50,063 nt of DNA, from positions 1 to 50,063 of the forward strand of contig JABFSU010000081.1 in NCBI GenBank assembly GCA_013140455.1, given 5' to 3'. The translations under genes were made by a program, and so were the position numbers. A model generated the notes under the pieces. That model had not been told where the DNA came from, did not search any database, and saw only the letters and a program-made list of their open reading frames with translations. Numbering within the stretch: position 1 is the stretch's first letter; the number at the start of each line of letters is the position of its first letter. This DNA comes from Nitrospira sp. (GTDB lineage Bacteria > Nitrospirota > Nitrospiria > Nitrospirales > Nitrospiraceae). This document shows positions 9,411 to 19,813 of this stretch, one piece after another.

Positions 9411-11313
9411 AACTTCTGATCTCATGGCCGTTGAGCACGTGAAAGCGGCGGAGCCGGTCGAGCGTCTGGCTCGAAAATCTCGTGAGCGGAATCGGGACAA
9501 GCGTCCGCCCGAATTGTTTGGCAATCCTCCGCCAGCTGGCGCGGGGCGGAACGGGTGTCACGAGCGCAATGTGGGTTTCCCGGGTGTGAACGGCTGCCGC
9601 CGCAATCAACCGTTCTTCCAGCGTGCTCGCAAATGCGAGCAGAGGGTCGCTCCAGATATCCGGAATGGGACGGGGCGGAAACAGAAAGAAGGCGCCGCCA
9701 TAACGCGACTGGGCAATGCCGGGCCCTACCATGTCATCGGCAAACGGGGTGGCGTAAAAACAGAGCGTGGATTCTTCCTGGTGCTCGGCAAACCAGGTGG
9801 CTTGCCAGGAATAGGTCAGGGGATCGGCGGGAGTGTCGAACAGGAAGATTACGACTTCCACATTGCCGCGGGCGGGCGGAATTTCCCGCACATACAGATC
9901 CATGCGCGGCAATGCGCTCAAGGCACTGCCAGACGGTGAGCCAGCCGATCGTGTTCCACCCAGCCATCGGCGAAGACTTTCCCGGAGATCCAACCCGTCT
10001 TTCATCGATGTCGTGAACTTTTCCGTCCTGGCTAAATCTGCGCCGATAAGCGCGGCTGCCTGAGCGCGCACGTGGGTGTTGAAACTTTCAATCCGCTGAT
10101 CTTCCGGAGGCCAAGAGCATTGCCGTTGCGGGTTCCAGAGATGGGACCAGCGGCGGCTGGTTTTCCGGTCAGGCTTTGGTTTCAACGACAGCTCGCGCCA
10201 GACGAGCGGCGGTCCCTGCAGGCGGTTGGTGGCGGAGGCGATGGTGCCGTCAGGCAACTCCACTTCATTGAGTCCCAGAGTGATCGCGTCGAGCCGTGAC
10301 TGATCCTGATCCTCCTGATAGCTATAGCTCTTAGCCGTCTTAAGCAGCATCACGGCAAAATCGTCTCCGGCTGTTTGCTTGGCGGCGACGATGAGTGAGT
10401 AGAGTGACGGTGTCAGGCGGCGTTCAAGCAGGGTGAGGTTCCGGACGTACTGCAAGAGGACCTGGAGGATCTGCGGCGTCACCCAGTCGGGAATGGAGGC
10501 GCCTTCAGCTCGATGATGTTCAATCCAACGCGTCCGTGTCTCAATGAGGAGTTCCTTGACGCCATCGATGGCGAGATTCCAATCTGAATGCAGCGTTTCC
10601 CGGCGCCGTTCATACAATTCGGTAAGGAAAGGAAGTTCTCCCAAGGCGAAGTAGAGAGAGTCACGGTTGACGCGGCAACGAACCGGCTGTCCCGCTGTTG
10701 ACTCCGGCCGCACATACGGAGCATTGGCGTGATAGGCGGCGCGGAGCCAGGGCCAATCCGTCAGGTGGCACAGGCATAAGATGGAAGCATGATCCAGCTC
10801 CAGCTCATGGAGCCGAAAGGCCATCCAGGTGATTCGTTGATCCTGCTGTGAGTCGGGCGGCGGCATGGCAAGAGAGGGCAGTGTCGCAGCCGCCAGCATC
10901 GGTAGCGAGACGGATTTGACGGCATACGGGTCGGGCCCGACAAAAGGAATCGGCTCAAAACAGGCGACCTCCCGGTCGATGTAGGCGCGCGGGATAGCTT
11001 CGCCCATGGCCACGCGGATACCCATAATGACGGCCTGACAGGGATCGATCGGGATCAGGCTGACGCAGGCCTTCTCCTCCCGCGCCGGCTCCGGCAGAAC
11101 AATCAGGTTGATTTCTGGGAGGCGATCCACCGCGTGCTCGACGCAGGCTTCTACGGACGGCGGGAGCGGAATGGCAAGACAGTCATATCGTTTGGCAATC
11201 AGTGTCTCGCGGACTTCCTGCGCGATGTCGCCGCTGCCATGGAGGATGGGAAGGAGATCGATGCGTGGCGACAGGCTGAGTATGCGAGCGTCGGTCGGCG
11301 TATAGCGAGACAT
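9388..11313 (-). CDS. Large protein of unknown function paired with a MoxR-like ATPase
   Basis: A 641-residue soluble protein with no signal peptide or membrane helix, which I cannot assign to a family with confidence. The N-terminal third has a segment INLIVLPEP, then PIDPCQAVIMGIRVAMG and PRAYIDRE. This order of strands resembles the ChaN/DUF5682-like layout, whose genes often travel with MoxR ATPases, but that is only an analogy. The middle is helical (about 210-320). The C-terminal part (about 480-640) has alternating strands and helices starting with VEVVIFLFDTP, which faintly recalls a VWA or Rossmann fold but lacks a clear DxSxS site. Its ATG follows the ATPase stop codon directly, so the two are translationally coupled. 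Confidence 0.8.
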   Translation of the reverse strand: MSRYTPTDARILSLSPRIDLLPILHGSGDIAQEVRETLIAKRYDCLAIPLPPSVEACVEHAVDRLPEINLIVLPEPAREEKACVSLIPIDPCQAVIMGIRVAMGEAIPRAYIDREVACFEPIPFVGPDPYAVKSVSLPMLAAATLPSLAMPPPDSQQDQRITWMAFRLHELELDHASILCLCHLTDWPWLRAAYHANAPYVRPESTAGQPVRCRVNRDSLYFALGELPFLTELYERRRETLHSDWNLAIDGVKELLIETRTRWIEHHRAEGASIPDWVTPQILQVLLQYVRNLTLLERRLTPSLYSLIVAAKQTAGDDFAVMLLKTAKSYSYQEDQDQSRLDAITLGLNEVELPDGTIASATNRLQGPPLVWRELSLKPKPDRKTSRRWSHLWNPQRQCSWPPEDQRIESFNTHVRAQAAALIGADLARTEKFTTSMKDGLDLRESLRRWLGGTRSAGSPSGSALSALPRMDLYVREIPPARGNVEVVIFLFDTPADPLTYSWQATWFAEHQEESTLCFYATPFADDMVGPGIAQSRYGGAFFLFPPRPIPDIWSDPLLAFASTLEERLIAAAAVHTRETHIALVTPVPPRASWRRIAKQFGRTLVPIPLTRFSSQTLDRLRRFHVLNGHEIRSYAARFIR

Positions 11314-12267
11314 TCAGCGTCCCGGGTGTAGAGGGTCGTCTTCCTCAAAAAAGAAATCGCCAAAGCCTTTGGGGAGCGCTTGATCACCCATCGCCCGTTT
11401 TCTCCGCTTCGACTGCTCCTCTAAATCCAGCGACTCGGCTCCGAGCACTTTCAAAAGGGCTTCCTGCCACATTCGATCGAGCGCGACCGGATGGGATGAG
11501 TCCTGGGCCAGCCGCTTGACGGCGTATTGGATGAGGTGCAAGCCGTCGCGGATCGAATATTCCAGATTCAGCTGATGGGCGTCCTGCAGGAAGCCGACGG
11601 CGATGCTCAGGATGTCTTCTTTTGCAAAAGGAAGATGGTAGCGGAGAATCGCCATTTCATCCTGGCGCGACGGGAATCCGAGACCGAGGGTCGGTTGCAG
11701 GCGGGAGAGCATGTAGTCCGGCACTTCATATGTGGAGGCATCCTCGTTCATGGTGACGCAGCAACGGAAGTCTTCGTGCGCTTCAATAAGAATACCCGCG
11801 ATGATCGATTCGACGCAACGGCGATGGTCGAGCAGGGAAGCCAGGGATGCCCAGCTCTTCTCGTTCATCCGGTTGCCTTCATCCAGGACACAGATACTCC
11901 CGGTAAGCACCGCCGTCACCAGCGGCGATGCGTGGTAGGCGATCGATCCCGATTCGGCCAGGACCGGTGTAATCAGCAGGTCTTCCGGGCGCGTATCGGC
12001 CGTGCATTGAAAGACATACAGGTCCTGTTTGCGTTCCTTGGCGCCCGACATCGCCAGGGTCGTTTTTCCGATGCCCGGGGGACCGGTAATTCTCGGCGAC
12101 AGCGGGAGATCGCGCGGGTCCACTTTGAGCCAGCAGGCGAGGAGCTGTTGCAGAGGCTCTCGACTCCCGATCCATTCTTGTAATGTCGAAATGGGCTGCG
12201 CGAGGTGCAGCGTAATGCCCTGTACGGAGATGGTTCTAGCGGAGGTGGCTTGTGAGCGATTATCCAT
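11314..12267 (-). CDS. MoxR-like AAA+ ATPase
   Basis: A 317-residue AAA+ protein of the MoxR type. MoxR proteins act as chaperones that remodel or activate a partner, commonly one with a VWA domain. Visible motifs are Walker [10 protein letters not shown] (62-70), Walker B ICVLDEGN (125-132) followed by [17 protein letters not shown], sensor 1 TMN (172-174) and the SRLQP arginine region (188-192). The C-terminal lid is short and ends in a charged tail. No VWA gene is beside it. Its stop codon touches the start of the 641-residue unknown, which is the likely client. The ATG has no strong ribosome site. The LysM-trp promoter lies divergently upstream. Confidence 0.87.
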   Translation of the reverse strand: MDNRSQATSARTISVQGITLHLAQPISTLQEWIGSREPLQQLLACWLKVDPRDLPLSPRITGPPGIGKTTLAMSGAKERKQDLYVFQCTADTRPEDLLITPVLAESGSIAYHASPLVTAVLTGSICVLDEGNRMNEKSWASLASLLDHRRCVESIIAGILIEAHEDFRCCVTMNEDASTYEVPDYMLSRLQPTLGLGFPSRQDEMAILRYHLPFAKEDILSIAVGFLQDAHQLNLEYSIRDGLHLIQYAVKRLAQDSSHPVALDRMWQEALLKVLGAESLDLEEQSKRRKRAMGDQALPKGFGDFFFEEDDPLHPGR

Positions 12268-12357
12268 GGTGGTATGCGTGCTGAAAACTTCTCATCATGG
12301 CACGGACGGTAGCACAGCATCGGGAGTGAATCAAACCCCTCCTCGCCCCAATTCGCT

Positions 12358-12386
12358 TTGACTTTCACAGCGTTGAACCGTATTCT
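12358..12386 (+). promoter_or_regulatory. Sigma-70-type promoter for the LysM-trp gene set
   Basis: TTGACT at 12358-12363, a 17-base spacer and TATTCT at 12381-12386 make a near-consensus promoter pointing at the LysM lipoprotein gene. No other strong promoter is visible before trpE, so it may drive the whole trp operon. Confidence 0.6.
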
Positions 12387-12477
12387 TAGTGACTCGTCGG
12401 TCGGGTAGGGAGTGGATGGCGAGAGGGTCGGGATGGCCGATTCAGGATGCGGCAGACTCCGGTGTCGGAGGTGGACA

Positions 12478-13137
12478 ATGAAGATGGAGGATCGTCGAGT
12501 GATGAATCAGACTTGTAGAATAGTGGGATCCGGTGTCCTCGTGCTGTGCGGCACGATGTTGCTCAGCGGCTGTGTGGTGCTGGAAGAGAAATACAATGCG
12601 GAGAAGGCGCGGAGTCTGAATTTCCAGCGTTTGCTGGCCCAGGAAGAAAAGCGGACGGCTGAGCTCGACAGCGAAGCCAAGCGGACGAAAAAAGAATTGG
12701 CTGAATTCGAGGCGAGAAATCGCGAATTGACGGCGCAAGTGCAGTCAGCGCGAGAGCAAATGGGCCGGCTTCAGGAAGAAACCGAGGCGGTGAAAGAGTC
12801 GGCGATGCTGGAGCGGAAGGCCATGCAGGATATGCGGAAAATGGCCCCACAGGCAGCGGCCAAGCCCAAGAAAGTCGATGAGCTGGCGTCGCTTTCGCGT
12901 GAGGCTGATGCCCTCTTGCAGGATTCGGCGAAAGAAATGCCAAGTCTTGCCCCCCCGGCGGAAGCGGCCAAGCCAATCGCCAAAGCCGGAACCACCATTC
13001 ACGTGGTCAAGCCCGGAGAAACGTTGTTTCGAGTCAGCAGGTTGTACGGCGTTCCGATCGACAAGTTGAAAAAGTGGAATAAGCTGCCGGACGATATTAT
13101 CGAAGTGGGCCAGAAACTCATTGTCGGGATGGAGTAA
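12478..13137 (+). CDS. LysM-domain lipoprotein with coiled coil
   Basis: Probably a cell-envelope lipoprotein that binds peptidoglycan. The signal peptide ends in LLSGC. A long charged coiled coil follows, then a proline/alanine-rich linker and a C-terminal LysM domain (HVVKPGETLFRVSRLYGVP to VGQKLIVG), which binds N-acetylglucosamine glycans. The start at 12478 is chosen for its GGAGG six bases upstream and gives 219 residues. ATG 12502 (211 residues) has a more typical signal peptide but an 11-base spacing, so it remains possible. The stop lies ten bases before trpE, so it appears to lead the trp operon, although its role has no evident link to tryptophan. Confidence 0.85.
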   Translation: MKMEDRRVMNQTCRIVGSGVLVLCGTMLLSGCVVLEEKYNAEKARSLNFQRLLAQEEKRTAELDSEAKRTKKELAEFEARNRELTAQVQSAREQMGRLQEETEAVKESAMLERKAMQDMRKMAPQAAAKPKKVDELASLSREADALLQDSAKEMPSLAPPAEAAKPIAKAGTTIHVVKPGETLFRVSRLYGVPIDKLKKWNKLPDDIIEVGQKLIVGME

Positions 13138-13147
13138 TTCCGCAGGC

Positions 13148-14644
13148 ATGGCAACGCCAACGTATTCGCTCAGCTTGGACGAATTCCGCCGGTACGCAAA
13201 AGAGGGCAACCTCATTCCCTTGTACCGGGAAATTCTGGCCGACTATGAGACGCCGGTCTCGGCCTTTGCGAAGATCGATCATGGTCCGTCCGCCTATTTG
13301 TTGGAAAGCGTGCAGGGCGGGGAGAAGTGGGCCCGCTACTCGTTTCTCGGCAGTGGGTCGCCGATTCTCATGGTGGAAGATCGCGGCGATCTGCTGATCA
13401 AACAAGGGAAACGCACCCGCCGCATCGCGTGCAAAGGCGCTCCGCTCGATCGTCTTCGAGAGTTTATGGAGACGTATCGTCCGGTGACCGTTCCCGGACT
13501 TCCCCGGTTTGTCGGTGGCGCCGTCGGGTATCTCGGCTATGATATGGTGAGCACGTTTGAAAATATTTCGTTTCGCCGGAAAGAGAGTCTGAATCTCCCG
13601 GAGTTTGCGTTTCTCCTGACCGACACGCTGCTCATATTCGACAATGTCGCGCAGAAAATTAAAGTGGTCGCCAACGCCCATGTCGCGTCGCAATCGGAGC
13701 GGGCCATTCGTCAGGCCTATCGTCAGGCCACCGCTCGTATCGAACGGATGATTGCCCGGTTGCGAAGGCCTCTGCGCCGGACCGCGCCCAAGCGCCGGCG
13801 GACGCCGATCACGTTCACGCCGAATATGAGCAAGGCGGACTTCGAGAAGATGGTCAGCCAGACGCAGGAATACATCAAGGCCGGGGACATTTTTCAGTGC
13901 GTACTTTCGCAGCGCTGGGAAACGAAGCTCCATGCGACGCCGTTCCAGCTCTATCGCGCCCTTCGCGTCGTCAATCCGTCACCGTACATGTACTATCTCA
14001 GGATCGCAGGTGTCGAATTGGTGGGCTCGTCGCCGGAAATTCTCGTGCGGTGCGAAGAGGGGTTGGTATCAGTTCGTCCGATCGCCGGCACGCGTCGCCG
14101 CGGCGCGACTGCCGAGGAAGATGAGCAACTGGAGCGCCGTCTGCTGGCCGACCAGAAGGAGCGGGCCGAGCACATTATGCTCGTGGACCTGGGCCGGAAC
14201 GATGTCGGGCGGGTGGCCGAAAGCGGCTCCGTCAAAGTCGAGTCGCTGATGAACGTTGAGCGCTATTCGCATGTCATGCATATTGTGTCCAATGTCAGCG
14301 GCCGACTGGCCCCGGAGAAGACCATCTACGACGTGCTGCAGGCCTGTTTCCCGGCCGGAACTGTGTCAGGAGCCCCGAAAATTCGCGCGATGGAAATCAT
14401 CGAAGAACTGGAGCCGACCAGGCGGGGACCGTATGCCGGCGCGGTGGGCTACTTCAGTTTCTCCGGTAACATGGACATGTGCATCAATATCCGCACGGTC
14501 GTGGTATCCAAGCGGCGAGCTTTCATTCAGGCCGGGGCTGGTATCGTGGCGGACTCGAATCCCGAACACGAATACGAAGAGACCTGCAATAAAGCACGCG
14601 CGATGATGAAAGCCATCGAGTTGGCCGAACAGGGGCTGGAGTAG
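13148..14644 (+). CDS. trpE: Anthranilate synthase component I
   Basis: Makes anthranilate from chorismate, the first committed step to tryptophan, using ammonia supplied by TrpG. The 498-residue protein has the N-terminal regulatory region with LLES (tryptophan feedback site) and the C-terminal chorismate-binding domain. The latter shows [49 protein letters not shown] and [11 protein letters not shown], all characteristic. I start at ATG 13148 instead of an in-frame upstream codon inside the LysM gene. It begins the set trpE-G-D-C-F-B-A, all on one strand with short gaps. No tryptophan-codon leader peptide or attenuator is apparent upstream; the sequence before it is the LysM gene. Confidence 0.96.
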   Translation: MATPTYSLSLDEFRRYAKEGNLIPLYREILADYETPVSAFAKIDHGPSAYLLESVQGGEKWARYSFLGSGSPILMVEDRGDLLIKQGKRTRRIACKGAPLDRLREFMETYRPVTVPGLPRFVGGAVGYLGYDMVSTFENISFRRKESLNLPEFAFLLTDTLLIFDNVAQKIKVVANAHVASQSERAIRQAYRQATARIERMIARLRRPLRRTAPKRRRTPITFTPNMSKADFEKMVSQTQEYIKAGDIFQCVLSQRWETKLHATPFQLYRALRVVNPSPYMYYLRIAGVELVGSSPEILVRCEEGLVSVRPIAGTRRRGATAEEDEQLERRLLADQKERAEHIMLVDLGRNDVGRVAESGSVKVESLMNVERYSHVMHIVSNVSGRLAPEKTIYDVLQACFPAGTVSGAPKIRAMEIIEELEPTRRGPYAGAVGYFSFSGNMDMCINIRTVVVSKRRAFIQAGAGIVADSNPEHEYEETCNKARAMMKAIELAEQGLE

Positions 14645-14648
14645 CGCC

Positions 14649-15212
14649 ATGCTCTTGATGATCGATAATTACGATTCTTTCACTTACAACCTGGTGCAGT
14701 ATCTAGGTGAGTTGGGTGAAGATGTCCGTGTGTATCGGAACGACAAGATCACCTTGCAGCAGATCGAAGATCTTGGGCCCAATCGGATTGTCATTTCTCC
14801 GGGCCCCTGCACGCCGAAAGAGGCCGGTGTCTCCGTCGAAGCGATTCGCCAGTTTGCCGGCCGTATGCCGATCCTCGGCGTCTGTCTCGGCCACCAATCG
14901 CTGGGCGTGGCGTTCGGCGGCGAAGTCATTCGAGCCCAGCGGCTGATGCATGGAAAGACATCGATGATTTCGCACGACGGAAAAACGATCTTTCATGGAT
15001 TGCCGAATCCATTCGAGGCCACGCGCTATCACTCTCTACTGGTCAATCCGAAGAATCTTCCAGACTGTCTGGAGGTCTCGGCGAAGACGGCCGAAGGAGA
15101 GATCATGGGGTTGCGTCACCGGACGCTCGGCGTTGAAGGCGTGCAATTTCATCCGGAATCGATTTTGACCAAGTCCGGGAAAGACCTGCTCAGAAACTTC
15201 TTAAAGCTCTAG
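14649..15212 (+). CDS. trpG: Anthranilate synthase component II (glutamine amidotransferase)
   Basis: Hydrolyses glutamine and passes ammonia to TrpE. At 187 residues it is a full class I amidotransferase. It has the N-terminal [11 protein letters not shown], the oxyanion segment SPGPCTP, the nucleophile elbow GVCLGHQ (Cys79) and the His168/Glu170 pair in QFHPES. It starts four bases after trpE. Such subunits are often shared with p-aminobenzoate synthase (PabA), and no second copy is visible in this window, so a dual role is possible. Confidence 0.95.
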   Translation: MLLMIDNYDSFTYNLVQYLGELGEDVRVYRNDKITLQQIEDLGPNRIVISPGPCTPKEAGVSVEAIRQFAGRMPILGVCLGHQSLGVAFGGEVIRAQRLMHGKTSMISHDGKTIFHGLPNPFEATRYHSLLVNPKNLPDCLEVSAKTAEGEIMGLRHRTLGVEGVQFHPESILTKSGKDLLRNFLKL

Positions 15213-15235
15213 TCTAATCGGACTGCCCGTCTTCC

Positions 15236-16252
15236 ATGATCAAAGACGCAATCGCGAAATTGGCCGACCGCATCAACCTTTCCGAACAGGAAGCGGAAGA
15301 GGTGCTGTCCGAGATCATGGACGGCGCGGCCACTCCGGCGCAGATCGCCGCCTATCTGATGGGGCTTCGCCAGAAAGGCGAAACGGTGGATGAGATCGCC
15401 GGCTCGGCGCGCGCGATGCGCGCCCGTGCCACGCGAATCCAGGTGGGCAGCTCGATCGTCATCGATACCTGCGGAACGGGGGGAGACGGCGGGCATACCT
15501 TCAATATTTCGACGACCGCGGCGTTCGTGGTGGCCGGCGCCGGACTCACCGTGGCAAAACACGGAAACCGGTCGGTGTCGTCCAGGTCGGGAAGCGCGGA
15601 TGTGCTGAGTGCATTGGGCGTGAAGATCGATCTTCAGCCTGAGCGAGTGGCGGATTGTATCAATGAGGTGGGTATCGGCTTTCTTTATGCTCCGCTGTTT
15701 CATGGCGCCATGAAATATTGCGCGGGGCCGCGACAGGACATGGGAATTCGAACGCTCTTAAATGTCCTCGGTCCGCTGGCCAACCCTGCCGGGGCCACGC
15801 ACCAGGTCCTCGGCGTCTATGATGCGAAACTGACCGAGGTGATGGCCAAAGTCCTGGTGCAATTGGGTTCCCAACATTGTTTTGTCTTGCATGGCATGGA
15901 TGGGCTCGACGAGCTCACGGTCTGTGATCGCACGAAAGTCTCCGAAGGGAAAGCCGGTGTCGTGTCCAACTATTTTGTGACGCCTGAGGAATGTGATCTG
16001 CCCCGCGTCCACAAGAAGGAAATTGCCGGCGGAACTCCTGAAGAGAATGCCCGGATCACCAGAGATATTCTGCAAGGGAAGAAGGGGCCGAAACGCGACA
16101 TTGTCTGTTTGAATGCGGCTGCCGCGATTGTCGCAGGCCAGCAGGCCAGGACGTTGAAAGACGGTCTGCGGGTCGCCCGGGAAGCCCTCGATTCAGGTGC
16201 CGCAGCAGAAAAGCTCGATCGACTCGTGGCCTGGACGAACAAGGTGTCGTGA
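15236..16252 (+). CDS. trpD: Anthranilate phosphoribosyltransferase
   Basis: Transfers phosphoribose from PRPP to anthranilate, the second step of the pathway. The 338-residue chain has the expected length. The PRPP-binding motif DTCGTGGDG lies at about residues 79-87, followed by FNISTTAAFV and KHGNRSVSS (about 105-113), the family hallmarks. It is a stand-alone enzyme and is not fused to TrpG as in enterobacteria. It lies 23 bases after trpG and three bases before trpC. Confidence 0.96.
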   Translation: MIKDAIAKLADRINLSEQEAEEVLSEIMDGAATPAQIAAYLMGLRQKGETVDEIAGSARAMRARATRIQVGSSIVIDTCGTGGDGGHTFNISTTAAFVVAGAGLTVAKHGNRSVSSRSGSADVLSALGVKIDLQPERVADCINEVGIGFLYAPLFHGAMKYCAGPRQDMGIRTLLNVLGPLANPAGATHQVLGVYDAKLTEVMAKVLVQLGSQHCFVLHGMDGLDELTVCDRTKVSEGKAGVVSNYFVTPEECDLPRVHKKEIAGGTPEENARITRDILQGKKGPKRDIVCLNAAAAIVAGQQARTLKDGLRVAREALDSGAAAEKLDRLVAWTNKVS

Positions 16253-16255
16253 CGC

Positions 16256-17080
16256 ATGATCCTGGATCAGATTCTTGAACATAAAAAAGCAGAACTCCGG
16301 CACAAGCAGAGCCGCGGCTATCTGGCGAATCTGAAATCCGCCATTCGAGATGCGCCGCCGCCGCTCGGCTTTGCCGTGACGCTTGATGCGACGCGGACGG
16401 CGACGAGCCCGGCCCTGATTGCAGAGGTGAAAAAGGCTTCGCCGAGTCTCGGCCTGCTGCGTCCCGAGTTTTCCGAGAACTTTGACTATCTTCGCATCGC
16501 GCGTTTGTACCATGAACATGGGGCCTCGGCCTTGTCGGTGTTGACCGATAAAGATTTCTTCCAGGGCGACCTGCGGTATCTGGCGGAGATCAAAAAGGCG
16601 CTGCCCATGCCGGCGCTGGACAAAGAATTTATGGTGGGGGAGATCCAGTTTTATGAAGCCAGGGCCCATGGCGCCGATGCGGTGCTGCTGATCGTGGCCG
16701 CATTGGAAAAACGCCAGCTCATCGATTTTCACGCGCTGGCCACCGAACTGAAGATGGACACGCTGTTTGAAACGCATCATGAACGGGAATTGGATACGGT
16801 CCTGGAGTGGATACCGACGGCCCGCATGATCGGAATCAACAATCGGGATCTCAAGACGTTTACGACGGATCTGGGCGTGACGTTCCGGTTGGCGAAACGC
16901 ATTCCGTCCGACAAGATCATTGTCAGCGAGAGCGGCATTCATACGCGCGAGGATGTGCTTAAACTTGTCGAGGCTGGCGTGCATGCCATGCTGGTCGGGG
17001 AATCGCTGATTAAATCCGAGAGTATCGAGAAGAAGATTGCAGACCTGCGCGGAACAACGAAGTTAGTCAACAACCAGTGA
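16256..17080 (+). CDS. trpC: Indole-3-glycerol phosphate synthase
   Basis: Closes the indole ring by decarboxylating and cyclising the anthranilate-derived ribulose phosphate. The 274-residue TIM barrel shows AEVKKASPS (substrate Lys), DKEFM (catalytic Lys), GINNRDLKTF and SESGI, which is the standard set of active-site strands. It is monofunctional, with trpF as a separate gene downstream. It starts three bases after the trpD stop, so translation is probably coupled. Confidence 0.96.
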   Translation: MILDQILEHKKAELRHKQSRGYLANLKSAIRDAPPPLGFAVTLDATRTATSPALIAEVKKASPSLGLLRPEFSENFDYLRIARLYHEHGASALSVLTDKDFFQGDLRYLAEIKKALPMPALDKEFMVGEIQFYEARAHGADAVLLIVAALEKRQLIDFHALATELKMDTLFETHHERELDTVLEWIPTARMIGINNRDLKTFTTDLGVTFRLAKRIPSDKIIVSESGIHTREDVLKLVEAGVHAMLVGESLIKSESIEKKIADLRGTTKLVNNQ

Positions 17081-17096
17081 AAGCGATGCGTTCCAC

Positions 17097-17723
17097 GTGA
17101 AAGTCAAAATCTGCGGCATCACCAACGAACAGGATGCGCGGGTGGCCGTTGAGGCGGGGGCTGATGCGCTCGGCTTTATTATGTATCGCAAGAGCCCGCG
17201 CTTCGTCGAATCGGCGGTGGTCAAGCGGATCATTGACGGATTGCCGCCGTTTGTGGCGGCGGTTGGAGTGTTCGTCAATGAAGACGCGGCTGCTGTTCGA
17301 CGGCTTATGGATGAGTGCGGATTGACCTTGGCTCAGCTGCATGGTGACGAGTCCGCGGCCTACTGTGAAGGGCTCGGGCGTCCGTCTATGAAAGCGCTGC
17401 GACTCAAAGACCGTGGAACGTTTCTGGCGCTGGCCGAATTTCGAGGACGCGCGAACGTCCGCGCATTCGTGCTGGATGCCTTTTCAGAGCAGGCCTACGG
17501 TGGCACGGGACAGACCGTCGATTGGACTCTGGCAGCCGAAGCGGCTCGTGCTTCCAGGATTCTTCTGGCCGGAGGGCTCACGCCGGACAACGTGGCGGAG
17601 GCGATTCGCCAGGTACGACCCTACGGAGTCGATGTCAGCAGCGGGGTCGAGGCGCGGCCGGGACAGAAGGATCATGCCAAGGTGCATGCATTTGTTCAGG
17701 CCGCGAGGCTTGTCTCAACCTGA
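17097..17723 (+). CDS. trpF: Phosphoribosylanthranilate isomerase
   Basis: Isomerises phosphoribosylanthranilate to the substrate of TrpC. The 208-residue single-domain TIM barrel begins VKICGIT with the catalytic Cys, then has [21 protein letters not shown]-like VLDAF with the conserved Asp, and [10 protein letters not shown] with DVSSGVE at the phosphate site. The GTG at 17097 gives this conserved N terminus directly. Other frames through this region are shadows. It lies 16 bases after trpC and about 48 bases before trpB. Confidence 0.95.
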   Translation: MKVKICGITNEQDARVAVEAGADALGFIMYRKSPRFVESAVVKRIIDGLPPFVAAVGVFVNEDAAAVRRLMDECGLTLAQLHGDESAAYCEGLGRPSMKALRLKDRGTFLALAEFRGRANVRAFVLDAFSEQAYGGTGQTVDWTLAAEAARASRILLAGGLTPDNVAEAIRQVRPYGVDVSSGVEARPGQKDHAKVHAFVQAARLVST

Positions 17724-17770
17724 GGCGTCCGATTATACTCCGCCATCATCTGAAAGGATTGAATTCCACA

Positions 17771-18964
17771 ATGAAGAAGGTCCCCGACAGCCATGGACGA
17801 TTCGGCCCCTACGGCGGCCGGTATGTGCCGGAAACGTTGATGCCGGCGTTGCTCGAACTCGAGCAGGAGTATGCCGCGGCTCGGAAAGATCGCGGGTTCC
17901 GCCAAGAACTGGCCTACTATCTCAAACAGTATGTCGGGCGGCCGACGTCGCTTTATCTTGCCTCGCGGCTGACCAAGAAGCTTGGCGGGGCCAAGATCTA
18001 TCTGAAGCGGGAAGATCTCTGTCATACCGGCGCGCATAAAATTAACAATGCGATCGGCCAGGTGCTCCTGGCTATGCGGATGAAGAAACCCAGGATCATC
18101 GCCGAGACCGGCGCGGGACAGCATGGTGTCGCAACGGCGACAGCGGCCGCGATGTTCGGCCTGGAATGCGAAATCTACATGGGCACGGAGGACATGCAGC
18201 GGCAGGCGCTGAATGTCTTTCGGATGCGCTTGCTCGGAGCAAAAGTCACCGGAGTCGATGCCGGGAGCAGAACGCTCAAGGACGCCATCAGCGAGGCCAT
18301 GCGCGACTGGACCACGAACGTGCGCACGACCCATTACATTCTGGGGTCGGTGCTGGGCGCGCATCCCTATCCGATGATGATCCGCGATTTCCAGGCGATC
18401 ATCGGGCAAGAAGCCCGCAAGCAGATTCTCGCCGCGGAAGGAAAGCTGCCCGACTATCTGGTGGCCTGTGTCGGCGGAGGCAGCAACTCCATCGGATTGT
18501 TCCATGCATTCCTCGGCGATAAGAAGGTCAAGATGATCGGCGTTGAGGCGGGAGGCACCGGCATTGAAAGCGGCAAACATGCCGCACGATTCTTCGGGGG
18601 GAAGCCCGGCGTCCTCCAAGGCACGATGACCTATCTCCTGCAGGACGAAGACGGTCAGATCAATTTGACGCACTCGGTGTCGGCGGGGCTGGACTATGCG
18701 GCCGTGGGACCGGAGCACAGCCTCTACCACGACTTGAAGCGGGTTCAATACACTTACGCCACCGACGACGAAGCGCTGGCGGCCTTCGATTTGCTTGCGA
18801 CGGTGGAGGGGATTGTGCCGGCGCTGGAAAGTGCGCATGCCATTGCCGAAGTTGTGAAGCTGGCTCCGAAGCTCAAGAAATCCAACGTCATCATTGCCAA
18901 TCTTTCCGGCCGTGGAGACAAGGATGTTCAGCAGGTGGCGCGGATGCGGGGGGTGACGCTATGA
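17771..18964 (+). CDS. trpB: Tryptophan synthase beta chain
   Basis: The PLP enzyme that joins indole with serine in the last step. The ATG at 17771 gives 397 residues, the classic TrpB1 length; the frame is open further upstream but that part overlaps trpF. Motifs are [13 protein letters not shown] at the N terminus, [16 protein letters not shown] with the PLP lysine, [12 protein letters not shown], the phosphate-binding GGGSNS, and the monovalent-cation region near [11 protein letters not shown]. The last bases overlap trpA in ATGA, so the alpha and beta chains are translated together. Confidence 0.97.
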   Translation: MKKVPDSHGRFGPYGGRYVPETLMPALLELEQEYAAARKDRGFRQELAYYLKQYVGRPTSLYLASRLTKKLGGAKIYLKREDLCHTGAHKINNAIGQVLLAMRMKKPRIIAETGAGQHGVATATAAAMFGLECEIYMGTEDMQRQALNVFRMRLLGAKVTGVDAGSRTLKDAISEAMRDWTTNVRTTHYILGSVLGAHPYPMMIRDFQAIIGQEARKQILAAEGKLPDYLVACVGGGSNSIGLFHAFLGDKKVKMIGVEAGGTGIESGKHAARFFGGKPGVLQGTMTYLLQDEDGQINLTHSVSAGLDYAAVGPEHSLYHDLKRVQYTYATDDEALAAFDLLATVEGIVPALESAHAIAEVVKLAPKLKKSNVIIANLSGRGDKDVQQVARMRGVTL

Positions 18965-19767
18965 CCGGACGGATTGAATCGACGTTCCAGCGATTGGGCC
19001 AGGCGAATAAGAAAGCGTTGATTGCCTACCTGATGGCCGGCGATCCGACCTTGGCCGATACCGAGCGGCTGGTCGTGGAGATCGAGCAAGCGGGGGCCGA
19101 CATCATCGAGCTGGGCGTGCCGTTCTCGGATCCGATTGCCGATGGTCCGGTCATCCAGTTGGCGGCTGAGCGGGGCTTGCGAAGCGGCACGTCGCTCAGG
19201 AAGATTTTGGCCATGATGAAGTCGCTACGGACGAGAACGCAGGTTCCGATCGTGCTCATGGTCTATTACAACTCGATCCATGCCATGGGGGTGGAGACGT
19301 TTTGCCGGGAGGCAGGTGCGGCGGGCGTCGATGGACTGATCGTTCCTGATATGCCACCCGATGAAGCAGGTCCGTTGAAAGGTCCGGCTGCGGCAGCTGG
19401 ATTACGGTTGATTTTCCTCTTGGCGCCGACCAGTACGCCGGAACGACGGGAATATGTCGCCAAGGAATCTCAAGGATTTCTCTACTATGTCTCGCTCACC
19501 GGAATTACCGGAGCCAAGATTCAAAACATGGCGGAAGTCGGTAAGAATGTCGGCAAGATCAAGAAGGTGACCAAGACGCCGGTCGCAGTCGGATTTGGTG
19601 TGTCAACGCCGGAAGACGCTGCCACGGTGTCGGCCATGGCGGATGGAGTCATTGTCGGAAGTGCGATCGTGAAGCAGATTGCGGCTCACCAGCAATCCTC
19701 AGATATGCCGGAGAAAGTCGGTCGCTTTGTCGCATCGTTGAAAACGGCGATGAACCAGCTTGCTTAG
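18961..19767 (+). CDS. trpA: Tryptophan synthase alpha chain
   Basis: Splits indole-3-glycerol phosphate and channels indole to TrpB. The 268-residue TIM barrel has the active-site pair Glu50 and Asp61 in [16 protein letters not shown], then [13 protein letters not shown] and a phosphate site around GFGVSTPED. The start overlaps the trpB stop (ATGA). This is the last gene of the operon. The next gene is convergent after only 46 bases, and I do not see a clear intrinsic terminator in that gap. Confidence 0.96.
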   Translation: MTGRIESTFQRLGQANKKALIAYLMAGDPTLADTERLVVEIEQAGADIIELGVPFSDPIADGPVIQLAAERGLRSGTSLRKILAMMKSLRTRTQVPIVLMVYYNSIHAMGVETFCREAGAAGVDGLIVPDMPPDEAGPLKGPAAAAGLRLIFLLAPTSTPERREYVAKESQGFLYYVSLTGITGAKIQNMAEVGKNVGKIKKVTKTPVAVGFGVSTPEDAATVSAMADGVIVGSAIVKQIAAHQQSSDMPEKVGRFVASLKTAMNQLA

Positions 19768-19813
19768 GTGTGAGACAAGGTCTGTGGGATGGATCAGACG
19801 GATAGGGACGGTG

